The notes: generated by a model not told the origin, from the sequence alone. DNA of 64,000 nucleotides from Ardenticatenaceae bacterium (GCA_020634565.1 JACKBN010000013.1:62001-126000), one strand, 5' to 3'. Counted from the stretch's first letter, positions 7,095-18,500 are shown. A program made the numbers and translations.

Positions 7095-9944
7095 TTACCG
7101 GAAGCCGCGGCTGCCGCCACCCCCACTGCGGCGCGAACTGGAGCTGCGCGACCGGCTGGAGCTGGAACTGCGGCCAAAGCTACTGCGTGAGCCACCCCGG
7201 TAACCGCCGCTTCCCCCGCCCGAAGCGGGTCGTGGTGGTTTAATCGTCTGGGCCTTGCGCATGATGTCGTTCATCATGCGGTCTACGGTTTGGTCGCCAT
7301 CCCAGTCAAGCTTAACGCTTTGCCCGGCGGCATTGAGCACAATGTCGGGCCCGTCGCCAGATTTGCCGCCAACGGCCGTATTCAACATTTGGGCCAAACT
7401 ATCGCTGCTGCGCTCCAGACCACCGGCCAAACTGTCGGAGATTTTTTCCAGCGCGGGACGGCCGTCTCCAGAGCCAGGCAGCGGCAGGGCGGAAGGCAAA
7501 TGGCCCGCGGTCGTTGGCCCGGATGGCGCAGGCCGCCAGGAACCACGCCGCATCTGGCGCTGCCAACGTTCCAGCCAGGTACGCTGCTGCCAAGTTTGGG
7601 GCTGCGCTGGGCGCCCGGCGGCCAACCAGCCCGGCATGGCGCCACCCAACTGCTCAATCTGAGTCAGCAACCGATCATCCACGCCCAAAGCAACCGCATA
7701 GGCAAAATAATGGTCCAAAATCTCTTGTGCTTCAGCCAAATTGCCAAACTTTTGAATTTCACTCAGGTATAGCTTGAAGCCCTGCCACTTTTGTACCTCT
7801 TTGCTGGCTTGCTCTGTCAGTGGACGGGCCGGGCGCGACCCACGAATATTTATAAACAGCCAAAGCATCATGCCGCCGACCATGAAAACCGGAATGGGTA
7901 CGCCCCAACGCGCATCCAGATCTGTCATGAAGATGTAGGCCAGCGCCGCAAAAATGGCAATCATGGTGATGAAGCTGACGGCATTGCTGTATTTACTCAG
8001 GCCCTTAGAACGGCCGTAAAAATACCCCACCATCTCCTCACCCATCGTTTTCGTTAACTGGGGCAACTCGTTGGGCAACGTCAGCAGCAAGTTGGGCAAG
8101 GGCACACTTTTACCAGCCGGCAGCAGCGGCAAAAGATGGTTAAATAATTGCGACAAAAAGCGGGAAACCGTTATCTTTTCACCGGCTGGCGTTATTATTT
8201 TTGCGTTGGTGGGCAATGGCTCGTGGCGTACGGCCGTTACCGTCAGCGGTTCACCCAGATGCAATTGCAGTAAACCCAAATCGGCCAGATGCAGCACAGA
8301 GGCTGTAATGCCCCGCGCCGTCATTTTGCCCTCCACGAGGAAGTTCACCACACCGGGCGGCAGGTCCGAAGGTAGCTCGGTGCGGTAATTGCCCTGTGCT
8401 TCGCGCAGGCGGCGGCTGCCACGCAAATACCAGTAGGTCAGCCCGCCCAGAACGGCCGTAATGCCCATTAAAATCTTGCCCACCAACCAGGCCAAATCAA
8501 TACGGGCCTGCCGTTCCTGATACGCCACACCTTCCGCCACCTCAGCCTCAATTTTCTCCTGCCAGGCCGGCACAGCGGCGCTGGTGGCATCTAGCGGCAA
8601 AGTCAGCTCAATTTGCCAGGGCGTGTTGGGGGCAATTGGCTCAGCATTGGTCACAACGATGGCCCCCTCTACCCCGCGCGAGACATCGCCGCCAGCAAAC
8701 GCCACATCTTCCAGGCCCAGCCCGTTGGGCAGCCGCCAGGTAACCTGCACGTTTTCAATGGGCACGTCGTAGTTGGAAACGGCCGTCCAGGTAAGCTGCT
8801 GGTCTGTTTCCGAGGGGAGCACGGCCCCCGTCACGGTGTATTCCAGGGTAAACTGCGTGCTTTCACCTGCCACCAACGGCAATACAAACCAGTTGAGGGC
8901 CAATTCGCCAGCCGCCTCTTCATTGATACGCACTTCGTCATAGGTGGGACTGTAGCTGGCCCACCAACTGAACGGTGCTTTTGTTTCCACCGTGTAACAA
9001 TCCACACAATTGCTGCCCAAGTCAGCTTGAGTCAGGGCCAAATCACCCTCACGGACGCTGCTAATGTCGATACCATCGGCAAACAGCAGGCTGAGTTGGC
9101 GAAATCCATTGTACAAAATGCCTTCATGCACGGTGACCTGCTGGGTTTCCACAACCGAAAACGTGCCGTCCGGCTGCATTTCAATTTGCATTTCAATTTG
9201 GTCGATACTGTAATCTAACGCAGCGCTGTCCGCGTCGATTTGCCACTGCTGGGTAACGGCCGTTACCAACTCTGGCGGAAAGTCGAGCAGCACCTGGAAC
9301 CGCGTACCATCGGCAATGGGTTCATTGGCTTCATAAATGACGGTCGTGCTGGCCTTCTCTTCCACAATTTGCACGGCAAAATCGGGGCCAAACGCATCGG
9401 GCGTGAGGGCAGCGGCGGGCACAGACTGCGGCAGCGTGACGCTGACCCGGCTTTCTGGCACGGGTAGGCCACTGCGGTCAGCCGGGATGGCGCGCCACTC
9501 CAGCCGGGCCGCCTCGGGGTAAACCCACAAACCACCTTCAACCGTGTAGTCCAGCACAAAAACCATGACGTCACCAGCGCTGGTGGGGGCAAATTCCCAA
9601 TCCACGTAGAGGGAATTCCCTTCTGTGGATTGGGTAAAGGTTTGGGCAGCACCGCGCCCGGGCAAATATTGCACCTGTTCCTCCAGAGAAGGCCCGCCGG
9701 TCACACTCGTCACCTGGATGCCATTGGTGTAATCGAGGGGGATTTCGGCGAAGCCCTGGGTGAACTCGCCACCAAACCTGATTTGCTGAATTTCCTGCAC
9801 GGTGAAACGGCCGTCTGGCAAAATGGTAATATTCACATCATACCGTTCGTAATCCAGGGCAGGCTGCGCAGCAGCATAGGGAACAGAAACCAGCAGCCAG
9901 CCAAACAGTGCTAACAAGCCAAACAGGGAGAGTAATCGTTTCAT
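7095..9944 (-). CDS. DUF2207 membrane protein with duplicated extracellular domain and Ser/Arg/Gly tail
   Basis: A 949-residue membrane protein. A signal peptide ends near AAAQP (residue about 27). Two copies of the DUF2207-type beta domain follow, beginning at YDVNITILPDGRFTVQEIQQ and at IEMQIEMQPDGTFSVVETQQ. Then come a membrane helix near 495-515, a soluble region (LPPGVVNFLVEGKMTARGIT), two more helices, and a low-complexity tail of Gly, Ser and Arg. DUF2207 proteins usually carry one such domain and a Gly/Ser tail; their function is unknown. GAGGA precedes the ATG at 9944. The gene is divergent from a lipoprotein gene. Confidence 0.82.
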   Translation of the reverse strand: MKRLLSLFGLLALFGWLLVSVPYAAAQPALDYERYDVNITILPDGRFTVQEIQQIRFGGEFTQGFAEIPLDYTNGIQVTSVTGGPSLEEQVQYLPGRGAAQTFTQSTEGNSLYVDWEFAPTSAGDVMVFVLDYTVEGGLWVYPEAARLEWRAIPADRSGLPVPESRVSVTLPQSVPAAALTPDAFGPDFAVQIVEEKASTTVIYEANEPIADGTRFQVLLDFPPELVTAVTQQWQIDADSAALDYSIDQIEMQIEMQPDGTFSVVETQQVTVHEGILYNGFRQLSLLFADGIDISSVREGDLALTQADLGSNCVDCYTVETKAPFSWWASYSPTYDEVRINEEAAGELALNWFVLPLVAGESTQFTLEYTVTGAVLPSETDQQLTWTAVSNYDVPIENVQVTWRLPNGLGLEDVAFAGGDVSRGVEGAIVVTNAEPIAPNTPWQIELTLPLDATSAAVPAWQEKIEAEVAEGVAYQERQARIDLAWLVGKILMGITAVLGGLTYWYLRGSRRLREAQGNYRTELPSDLPPGVVNFLVEGKMTARGITASVLHLADLGLLQLHLGEPLTVTAVRHEPLPTNAKIITPAGEKITVSRFLSQLFNHLLPLLPAGKSVPLPNLLLTLPNELPQLTKTMGEEMVGYFYGRSKGLSKYSNAVSFITMIAIFAALAYIFMTDLDARWGVPIPVFMVGGMMLWLFINIRGSRPARPLTEQASKEVQKWQGFKLYLSEIQKFGNLAEAQEILDHYFAYAVALGVDDRLLTQIEQLGGAMPGWLAAGRPAQPQTWQQRTWLERWQRQMRRGSWRPAPSGPTTAGHLPSALPLPGSGDGRPALEKISDSLAGGLERSSDSLAQMLNTAVGGKSGDGPDIVLNAAGQSVKLDWDGDQTVDRMMNDIMRKAQTIKPPRPASGGGSGGYRGGSRSSFGRSSSSSRSRSSSSRRSGGGGSRGFR

Positions 9945-10114
9945 GGGTTTTCCTCGGCGGTATGCCATCTAAGATATTTTTTAGCATATCACGTCAGCGA
10001 TCCTAAAGCGATCTATACTTTTCGTGGGAGAGGCATGGGGTGGACGTCATGAAAAACGGCCGTTTTCCTGTTACGGTAGCCTTACAAATTTTGTTCATTT
10101 ATCTGGAGACACAC

Positions 10115-11719
10115 ATGCACCACAAACGTATCATTGCTTTATTTTTGCTTTTGTCGCTGGCCTGGCTAACGGCCTGCGCTGGGGAACTGCTTAACGAGCC
10201 AACCCCAATTCCACCGCCACCCGCTGCTGGCTCCGACGAAGCCAACACCGATAGCAATCCCCCGGTCGCCACGCCCCTGGCCACCGATTTACCAGAGGAA
10301 ACGGCCGTTGAGCCCACACCGACCCTGGTTCCGACTGAAACCCCAACGCCTGAAATTGTGGTAACGGCCGTTACCGACCCGCCCGTTCAGGTTATCAACA
10401 GTCAGCCGTTGCCTGCCACCAGCCGCGATCTGCTTTTTATTGCCGATGGCTCCTTCAAACAGTGGAATCACGCCACTGGCCAAATTGAAACAATTGTTGC
10501 CGGGACCAACGGGGTCAATCTGGCACCGGAAAGCCAGGAAATCATTGCAGCGGGGAGCATAGCCAGCTACGTGATGAGCGCCGACGGCAAACGGGCCGTT
10601 GTGGCTCGCGTGCTGAACGCCGCCAACGCACCAGACGTGCAAAACGCGCCGACAGAATACAGCTACGAACTGCTGTTTGTAGACATGATCAGCGGCGAAG
10701 TATGGACGTTGGTGCCTCAGATAGACAATCTCCTTGGCTACGATTTATCCCCAAATGCACAGCAGCTAGCGTTTATCGGTTCTGGCCTGAACGGCATTCC
10801 TGATGCCACCAGTGTTGACTTGCCAGCTACCAATCTGTACATCCTGGAAACAGGCGGCGGCAATCCGGCCAACCTGCGCCAGGTGCACAGCTGCCAAACT
10901 TACTGCCGCAACCCCAAATGGCACATCGAAAACAACCTGGTTGCTTTTGGTGATGATGAAGCGCTCTGGCTGTACAACATCGCCGCCGACGAACCCGAAA
11001 TGCTGTTTGAGAACACGCCTTTCGAGAGGGAGATGTCGGACGTGGGCCAGGTGTCTGTGTATTGGCCACAGGCATGGGCCAGCAACGGCCGTTACCTGAT
11101 GCTTTTGCACGGCCGTTGGGAAGGCGCGTCTAACGCCATCTTGGACATCCCCACCGGCAGCTTGATAGAGGTACCTAATTCTTTCATCTATGCCGAAGTT
11201 TTTCCTCCCCAGGTCAGCTGGATGCCTGACGACCGCGTGCTCGTCTGGCAAACAGAAGAAAATGATAACAACTTTACGCCGCTGGTGGAATTGTGGCGTT
11301 TTGACCTGGGCAGTGGCAAGCTTGTTTTAGAGGAATCGGCTCAGCTGAGTGACGAGATGATGGGCGTTATGGGTGGTACCTATCTGGAAGACGGCCGTTT
11401 CGCCTTTGCCCTGGATGCCCCTCCTACTCCCAACACACCAACGGCCGTACGTGACCAAATTGGCACCTACCAGCTTACGTCTTTGGCAGAAGCCCCGGAG
11501 CGGGTGAACAGCCTTCCCGTTCTGGCAGAAGGGTTTGCCCAAATGCAGGCGCTGTGGGCCAAAGACGGCAGCGGTGCGTTCCTCACGCAAACATCTTACC
11601 CCAACCAGCCCAAGCTGTTTTATGCGCCAACGGATGGAGAGTTTTTGTATGAGATATCGGCCGTATTCGGCCAAAATCCGCAGAACTTCCAGTGGCAGCC
11701 GGAAATCATTGTGCCCTAG
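10115..11719 (+). CDS. Lipoprotein with WD40/TolB-like propeller repeats
   Basis: A 534-residue lipoprotein. The signal peptide MHHKRIIALFLLLSLAWLTAC ends in the lipobox LTAC, followed by a Pro/Thr/Glu-rich linker to about residue 100. The rest has weak beta-propeller repeats (DLLFIADGSFKQW, YVMSADGKRAVVA, YDLSPNAQQLAFIG) like PD40/TolB units. ATG at 10115 has GGAG six bases upstream and starts exactly at the signal peptide; the open frame upstream from 10040 is non-coding leader. A surface role is likely but not defined. Confidence 0.8.
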   Translation: MHHKRIIALFLLLSLAWLTACAGELLNEPTPIPPPPAAGSDEANTDSNPPVATPLATDLPEETAVEPTPTLVPTETPTPEIVVTAVTDPPVQVINSQPLPATSRDLLFIADGSFKQWNHATGQIETIVAGTNGVNLAPESQEIIAAGSIASYVMSADGKRAVVARVLNAANAPDVQNAPTEYSYELLFVDMISGEVWTLVPQIDNLLGYDLSPNAQQLAFIGSGLNGIPDATSVDLPATNLYILETGGGNPANLRQVHSCQTYCRNPKWHIENNLVAFGDDEALWLYNIAADEPEMLFENTPFEREMSDVGQVSVYWPQAWASNGRYLMLLHGRWEGASNAILDIPTGSLIEVPNSFIYAEVFPPQVSWMPDDRVLVWQTEENDNNFTPLVELWRFDLGSGKLVLEESAQLSDEMMGVMGGTYLEDGRFAFALDAPPTPNTPTAVRDQIGTYQLTSLAEAPERVNSLPVLAEGFAQMQALWAKDGSGAFLTQTSYPNQPKLFYAPTDGEFLYEISAVFGQNPQNFQWQPEIIVP

Positions 11720-11791
11720 AATTTGAGCCAACTCACCCCTCCCTTTTTGCCTAGTGAGATTAGCCTATATCGCAGCATATGCTGATCCTCT

Positions 11792-11843
11792 AATATCAAC
11801 AGCAGCGACTCTCAATATAGTTATAGTTGCTGCTGTTGATATT
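11792..11843. repeat. 19-bp-arm inverted repeat between lipoprotein and kinase genes
   Basis: Arms AATATCAACAGCAGCGACT and AGTTGCTGCTGTTGATATT pair except for one G:T and enclose 14 bases. There is no clean U-run, so it may be a weak terminator for the lipoprotein gene or a regulatory hairpin or operator ahead of the histidine kinase. The remaining gap holds only AT-rich sequence. Confidence 0.6.
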
Positions 11844-11927
11844 TGTTAATCGAAGACACATCACTGCTCCAAAACAAATTACAAACAAATATTTTGTAAT
11901 CGTGTTGCCGAATCGGCATAAAACCAA

Positions 11928-14480
11928 ATGCTGCAAATTTTACGAGCTATTTTTAGCAAACCGACGTTTTCTGATCCTGACAAGACACGCATCGCGCAAT
12001 TAATCTGGTCCATGAACTTTATTTTTCTGACCAGCACTTTTGTTATTTGCAGCGTATTTGCCTACCTCATTCCCCACGAGTGGAAGCAATCTCTAGTCAT
12101 TTTCATCTTTGTACTCATCCTCAGCAGCACCTCCTTCTGGTTGCTTTACAAAAAAAATCTAAAGCTCGCCAGCTATATTATTTTGCTCAATCTATATCAG
12201 GGCTTGATCGTGAATGCCTGTTTGTATGGCGGCGTGCGGGGTATCAACGGCGCCGCTTTTATTTTGCTGCTTATCATCGCTGGCCTGTTGGTGGGAACCG
12301 TAGCCCTAAAACAAACGCTTCTTTTAGCGCTGTTGACCATTACGGTTCTGTTTCATCTGGAATACGTGGGCCTCATTGCCACAGGCCAGCAAGTGCCTCT
12401 GGTGGCAACCGATTTTGCCATGCTGATGATTACTGTCTCAGTGGCCGGGTTTCTCCTACATTCGGCCATCGGCAGCATTGACAAAGGTTATTTTCTGCTC
12501 AATGATGCGCTGCAATCGCTGCGTCGCACCACGGTCTCCAAAACATATCTGGACAATATTATTGCTTCTATGCAGGATATGTTATTTGTCATCACCCCAG
12601 ACACACGCATCGAAAAGATCAACGAAGCGGTCCATCATTTGTTAGGGTATACAGAAGAAACGCTTTTAGGCCAACCGCTGCAAATTGTTCTGGCCCCAAG
12701 CCATCGACCAATGTGGCAACCACCGACATCCCTTGACTCGCCCCTATTTGCTCTCAGGGATGAGGAGATGCAGTTTATTGCCAAAGATGGGCAGTTAATT
12801 TGTACGGCCGTTTCCACCAGCATCATTCAAGACCCCGCCAACAACAACGAACCCATCATCGTCTGCGTAGCCAACGACATTACCCAGCGCAAGCAGTTTG
12901 AGAAAGAGCTGCAAGCAGCCAAAGTGGCGGCCGAAGAAGCCGCCCAGGCAAAATCTGAATTTTTGGCCAGCATGAGCCACGAAATCCGCACCCCGCTCAA
13001 CGCCGTCATCGGCATGACCAGCTTGCTGCTAGACACACCCCTCTCCAAAGAACAGGAAGATTATGTGCAAACGGCCCGATCGAGCAGCAATGGACTTCTG
13101 GCCGTCATCAATGACATACTCGATTTCTCAAAAATTGATTCTGGCAAATTGGAACTGGAAGATCAGCCATTTATCTTGCGGGATTGCATTGAGGAAGCCA
13201 TTGATTTGATCTCAGCCCAGATCAACGACAAGAACCTTTACCTGAACACCTATATTGAGCCAGATGTGCCCACGTTCATCCAAAGCGACGTCACTCGCCT
13301 GCGCCAAATCTTGCTAAACCTACTCAATAATGCGGTCAAGTTTACGCTTCACGGCGAGATTAATGTATGGGTTGGAGCCGACGAAACTGAAACCGGGTAT
13401 CTTTTCCATTTTGCGGTGCACGATACGGGCATTGGTATTCCTGCGAATAGAATTGATGGTCTGTTTGAAGCATTTCGTCAAGCAGATTCCTCAACGACGC
13501 GACAATTTGGGGGAACTGGCCTTGGTCTGGCCATTAGCAAGCAATTGGTTAGTTTGATGGGCGGCAAAATTTGGGCAGAGAGCAAACCAGAGCAAGGGAG
13601 CACCTTCCATTTCACCATACAAACGAACGCGTTAAACTCAGCGCTGGCCGCTACTAAAACACCGGTGCAGCCATTTGTCGGCAAAAATATTTTCATTGGG
13701 CATCCGAATCTTACCAGCCGCATTGTGCTTAGCCAGCAGTTAAGCCAGTGGGGCAGCACCGTAGCCTGCGCCAACACCGCTCAAGAAATGCTCACGACTC
13801 TGGAAACAGGCCACCCAAGTGATTTACTCATCATAGACGCGACCCTGATGAGTGAAGACCTTAATGCCACAATTGATCGGATTCACACGGCCGTTCCGGA
13901 TCTCCCCATTTTGCTCCTCACCCCGTTAGGACAACAGGGCAGCATTATCCCATTTTTAGACAACTGTAACTACCTTAATCGGCCGTACCATTTGCAAGAT
14001 CTATACCAGGAAATTTACACCATGCTGCTACAAAACGGGGAGAACGGCCGTAAACATACCCAACCCACTCATCACCTGTTCGACAAAACGCTGGGCATCA
14101 CCCACCCCCTACGCATTCTGCTGGTTGAAGACAACACCGTTAACCAAAAAGTTGCCCTGCAAATGTTACAGCGCCTCGGCTATACGGCCGATCTGGCGGG
14201 CAACGGGCGTGAAGCCGTACAAGCATTGGCCCGTCAATCCTATGATTTGATCCTGATGGATATACAAATGCCCGTTATGGATGGTCTGCAAGCAACTGAA
14301 AAAATTCGGCGGGAATGGCTTCCCAGCCAGCAGCCCAAAATTGTCGCGGTGACGGCCAATGCCCTGGTAGGTGATCGGGAAACATGCCTGGCCGCTGGCA
14401 TGGATGATTACCTCAGCAAACCCGTGCGGGTAGAAGCATTGACGCGCGTTTTGCGGCTAACAGCCCCCTTGGCTCAATGA
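11928..14480 (+). CDS. Hybrid sensor histidine kinase with PAS, HisKA, HATPase and two receiver domains
   Basis: An 850-residue membrane hybrid kinase. About six membrane helices occupy residues 20-190. A PAS domain follows (DNIIASMQDMLFVITPDTRI, about 205-330), then a short coiled coil, HisKA with phospho-acceptor H351 in FLASMSHEIRTPLNAVIGM, and HATPase with the N box NLLNNAVKF, DTGIGIP and GGTGLGLAIS. A degenerate receiver (IFIGHPNL...LLIIDAT) is followed by a canonical receiver with D778 in LILMDIQMP and a KP lysine. No separate regulator or Hpt lies beside it. No clear ribosome binding site. Its stop and the lspA stop abut in TGATCA. Confidence 0.93.
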   Translation: MLQILRAIFSKPTFSDPDKTRIAQLIWSMNFIFLTSTFVICSVFAYLIPHEWKQSLVIFIFVLILSSTSFWLLYKKNLKLASYIILLNLYQGLIVNACLYGGVRGINGAAFILLLIIAGLLVGTVALKQTLLLALLTITVLFHLEYVGLIATGQQVPLVATDFAMLMITVSVAGFLLHSAIGSIDKGYFLLNDALQSLRRTTVSKTYLDNIIASMQDMLFVITPDTRIEKINEAVHHLLGYTEETLLGQPLQIVLAPSHRPMWQPPTSLDSPLFALRDEEMQFIAKDGQLICTAVSTSIIQDPANNNEPIIVCVANDITQRKQFEKELQAAKVAAEEAAQAKSEFLASMSHEIRTPLNAVIGMTSLLLDTPLSKEQEDYVQTARSSSNGLLAVINDILDFSKIDSGKLELEDQPFILRDCIEEAIDLISAQINDKNLYLNTYIEPDVPTFIQSDVTRLRQILLNLLNNAVKFTLHGEINVWVGADETETGYLFHFAVHDTGIGIPANRIDGLFEAFRQADSSTTRQFGGTGLGLAISKQLVSLMGGKIWAESKPEQGSTFHFTIQTNALNSALAATKTPVQPFVGKNIFIGHPNLTSRIVLSQQLSQWGSTVACANTAQEMLTTLETGHPSDLLIIDATLMSEDLNATIDRIHTAVPDLPILLLTPLGQQGSIIPFLDNCNYLNRPYHLQDLYQEIYTMLLQNGENGRKHTQPTHHLFDKTLGITHPLRILLVEDNTVNQKVALQMLQRLGYTADLAGNGREAVQALARQSYDLILMDIQMPVMDGLQATEKIRREWLPSQQPKIVAVTANALVGDRETCLAAGMDDYLSKPVRVEALTRVLRLTAPLAQ

Positions 14481-14951
14481 TCAGGCCGGATCGGCCGTTT
14501 CTCTTCTCTGCTGCTTTTCCCTGCGCTCCTGCTGCCAAACCCCCAAAAACACCAGAATCATGCCCAGATGAATCATCATATCGGCCACATTAAAAATGCC
14601 CTGGCGCAGCGGCGTTTGGATAAAGTCCAGCACCTCGCCCACAAAAATGCGATCAACCAAATTCCCCATCGCCCCACCGATGAGAACAGCCAACCCCAAA
14701 CGCAGCAGCCACGCCTGTTTAGGCAGATGCATCTGGTAGATAAACAACCCCAGCAAAAACAGCAAGGTTATCCAACCCACAGCCGGACCAATGCCCTGAA
14801 ACATGCCAAACGAGATGCCGCGATTGTAAGCAGTCCGAAAGGTCAGCCACTCATTAACGCGGGTCAGGCCATGTTCAGTCAGATAGTCAGCCGCCCACCA
14901 TTTTGTCAGCCGGTCCGCCAAAAAGGCCAGCAGCATCGCCAGGTAAATCAT
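14481..14951 (-). CDS. lspA: Lipoprotein signal peptidase (signal peptidase II)
   Basis: A 156-residue membrane aspartic protease that removes signal peptides from diacylated prolipoproteins. It fits the many lipoproteins in this window. Four membrane helices are visible. Family boxes are present: NRGISFGMF, GNLVDRIFVGEVLDFI with catalytic D109, and FNVAD with catalytic D124. The start overlaps the stop of the upstream CxxC gene by four bases (ATGA), so the two are translated as an operon. The C-terminal tail is basic and Gln-rich. Confidence 0.96.
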   Translation of the reverse strand: MIYLAMLLAFLADRLTKWWAADYLTEHGLTRVNEWLTFRTAYNRGISFGMFQGIGPAVGWITLLFLLGLFIYQMHLPKQAWLLRLGLAVLIGGAMGNLVDRIFVGEVLDFIQTPLRQGIFNVADMMIHLGMILVFLGVWQQERREKQQRRETADPA

Positions 14952-15301
14952 GCGGCTTCCTCTGAATCTGATTCAGCTTCCAGCTTGGCCTGTTTGTCTG
15001 CTTCTTCGGCCGCGACATATTCTTCTTCGGTTATAAAACGGCCGCCTGTAATTTCGTGGCTTGTCATCTGGTGATTGGCATCTAGCTGCACCACCGTGTG
15101 AATACGCCGGAAACAGCGGCTGTCTACGATGGTTTTGTGCCATTCATAACCGCTGCCCGTGTTTTGCAAATCGTGCTGCTTATCAGCACGCACACGCACG
15201 CGCGTACCGCAGTTATCACACACCACATAAAAGTAGATGCCCTGTTTATCCACATACTTTTTTGGCTCGCCGCCACCAAATAATTTTTTCAAGAATCCCA
15301 T
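14948..15301 (-). CDS. Small CxxC protein co-transcribed with lspA
   Basis: A 117-residue soluble protein of no family I recognise. MGFLKKLFGG is a short amphipathic start, followed by YFYVVCDNCGTRVRVRADKQ (one CxxC), a lone Cys near residue 62, and an acidic Ala/Glu C-terminus. It may bind zinc as a single ribbon, perhaps as a dimer, since only two or three cysteines are available. ATG at 15301 follows AAGGAG at a good distance; the open frame upstream is spurious. The 218-bp gap to the divergent M50 gene must hold its promoter. Confidence 0.75.
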   Translation of the reverse strand: MGFLKKLFGGGEPKKYVDKQGIYFYVVCDNCGTRVRVRADKQHDLQNTGSGYEWHKTIVDSRCFRRIHTVVQLDANHQMTSHEITGGRFITEEEYVAAEEADKQAKLEAESDSEEAA

Positions 15302-15519
15302 CTGATTTTCTCCTTCGTAGCAATTTAACCGCAGAGGATGTGGGAAGTGCAGAGAAAAATCTGGTAAATCTGCCGATCTTTTGCTTACAGTATTGGTAGA
15401 GCGAGGTGCCAAACAAAGCCGATTCCCCACTGCTCTCGCCTACACCATGTTGATTATACCCAACTTTCTTCACGCAACTGCCCCTTCACCAGACTCTTTA
15501 GACATGCTAAACTTGCGTT

Positions 15520-18500
15520 ATGTCATCCGGCAACGATTTTTGGCAGGCGCTCGATGAGGCCACCAATCCCACCGCCTACAAGCCGCTGCGCAACCCGCAC
15601 ATCATCGTGGCGCGCCTGCAATCGCCCACCGAAACGTACTACGTCATTAAGGAACCCGAAACCAAATCGTACCTGCGGCTGGGGGAAGAAGATTACGCGC
15701 TGTGGTGGCAGATGAACGGCCGTAAATCCATCAAAGACCTGCTCTTCTACAGCCTCAAACGATACAAAACGCTGCCCATCGGCCACCTGACTACGCTGAT
15801 TGACGAACTGAAAGACGGCCGTTTCCTGCAAGACCCCAACGTCAAAGTGTACGATCAAATCGAAGCAGAGCTGACCGCCCGCGCCCCCGCCAGTCGCGGC
15901 CAAAAGCTAATGCAGCGCTTCCTTTACACCGAACTGGCCACCTCTGGCCTGGATGATTTTTTCACCCCGCTTTACCGGCAGCTCAGACCCCTTTTCTGGC
16001 CCATCGGCCAAACGCTGCTTTTTCTGCTGGTCCTCGTGGGCGGATTTCTCTTTGGCCTCAACTACTTTTTAGGCGATTACAACATCACCGGCAGCGGCCT
16101 GGGCGTACTCACCTTGCTGGTTGCCAACCTGATTGTGATTGGCCTGCACGAGTTGGCGCATGGCCTGATGACCAAACACGTCGGGCGCGAGCTGGATCGC
16201 GGCGGCTTTTTGCTTTACTGGGGATTGCCTGCCTTCTTCGTGGACACGCGCGACACCTGGCTGTCATCCCGCCTGGATCGCATCAAGGTTTCCTGGGCCG
16301 GACCATATTCCGGGCTAATGTTGGGCGGGCTGATTGGGGTGTTGATTACGGCCGTTACCGCCTACGACAGCACCTGGCAGCAATCCCTCATCGTCACCTT
16401 CTTCTTCCAAATTGGCTTTCTCGCTTACCTCAGCGTCTTAATCAACCTCAACCCCCTGCTGGAGCTAGACGGCTATTTCATGCTGATGGATTGGCTGGAA
16501 ATGCCCGGCTTGCGTGACCGCGCCTTTCATTTTTTGCGTCACGAAGCATGGCCCAAGCTGCGCCAGGCTGGTTCTCCCAGCAAATTTTGGCACGATCTCG
16601 ACCGCGCCGAACGCATCTTCTTGCTTTTTGGCGTCCTGGCACTCCTCTACTCCATTTTTGCCCTGTGGCTGGCGCTCACGTTTTGGCAAGGGTACGTCAG
16701 CGACTTTTTTGTGAACTTGTGGACCAGCGGGCAATGGTGGGGCAAATTGGCGGTCGGGGCGATTACGGCCGTATTCATCCTGCCCGCTCTTTACTACCTG
16801 GGGCTGTACGGCTGGAGCCGCATTCAGGCCGGGCTAGAATGGCTGGCCCGACGCCAGCTGCTGGCCCGCACCGACGTACTGGCCCTGCTGCTCGGCCTGC
16901 CGCTTGTTGTGGGCACGCCGCTGCTCTACTTCTTCCTCAACCGATTAAATGCAGTGCAAACCAGCTTGTGGCAGGGCATTTTTGTCTGGCTGCTGCATTT
17001 GGGCACGGCAGCAGCACTAATTGGCGTGGCCCGCCAGCTGCCCGGCTCGCGCTTTCAATGGGCGCTATGGGCGTTAACGGCCGTTCCCCTCACCCTCGCC
17101 CTCGCCTGGATCAGCCCCAGCAGTTTGGGCCGCGATTTGGCCCTCATCGCCACGGCGGGCGCGATTTTTGCCGCCGGGATCGTGTCCTGGTTCACCATCA
17201 ATCCCGGCTTCCTCGCCGCCAGCGATCGCCTGCTGATGGTCTTCTTTATCTTGCTGGGGATTGGCACATACACGGGAATGACCTACTTTTTGGGTGCTGC
17301 TGAATTGGCCGGAAACGGCCGTTGGCTGGCCACCGCCCTCATCTGTTTAGGCACCACCCTGGGCATGGCGCTGATGGCCCCCCTGCTCATCAACTTTGCC
17401 CGCTCCCGCTTTGCCCTTCCCTGGATGCTCTTTACTCTCGCCATTCTCGTCACGCCCTGGCTGCAACTTTATCCGCAGCTCGACTTTACCCTCATCACCC
17501 TCTGGCTGTATGCCGCCCTGCTTTACCTGCTGCTGGGCACGCTGGCCCAATTCACCCGCGCCGAAGTCAGCGACGCCAGCGAACCGGGCATCTTTAGCGA
17601 ACGGCAGCGGCTGATTGACAGCTACAACCAGTTCATGTACGCCATGTTCACCAGCTACGAAACCATCTTCGGCCAACGGCGGCTGGCCGCTATCCAAAGC
17701 CAAATGGCATCGTTGGGCGCACTCGATCCGGACGCCACCATTTTGGAGCTGGGCCAGCACGCCCAAAAAGCGCTCCTGCTGGCCGTCGATCGCCTCGACG
17801 ATTTGGCGGGCACCCCCTTCACCCGCAAAGCCGGGCAGGCTGCCTACGACAGCCTCGACTGGCTAGACGCCGAAACGCTGGCTCGTCATGTCCTCTCCGA
17901 AACGGAGTGGGGCACACGGCTGGCTCAGGGTTTTATTCGGGCCCGCGACCGGCGCAGCGAACTCATTCGCCAGGCAGATATTTTTGCTGGCTTTGATCAA
18001 GAAGGGCTAGACCAACTGCTGCAAGTGCTGCACCGCTGGAAAGCCCGTCCCCACCACACCATCGCCACGGCTGGACGAGAAGCACGCTACTTTTACCTCA
18101 TCGAAGAGGGCGAAGTGGGTATGTTCCACGATGGTGTGCAGATGGCGACGCTAACCCCGGGCGGCTATTTTGGCACGGCCGCACTCGCGGGCAGCGGCAA
18201 TTATCAGTTCACCTACCGCGCCCTCACGCCAGTTACGGCCCTGGTGATTGATCGAGACAACTTTGACCCGCTGCTGCGCGCCGACACCACGTTGGCCCAG
18301 CAGGTCAACTCTGGCGCACAAGCCCGCAGCTTGCTGCGCCAAATGCCGCTCTTCAGCAGCCTCAGCCCGCAGGAATTGGCCTCGGTCGATGCCCGCCTCC
18401 AGCCGCGCCGCGTCACTGCCGGGGAGCAATTTGTGCAGGAAGGCCAGCCCCGCAATTACCTGTACATCGTCGCCGAAGGCGAAGTTGAGGTATTTGTAAC

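Noticed and set aside
11792..11843. Integron attC-like site
   Set aside because: The 52-bp hairpin lacks the R/L box sequences and no integrase or cassette genes are present.
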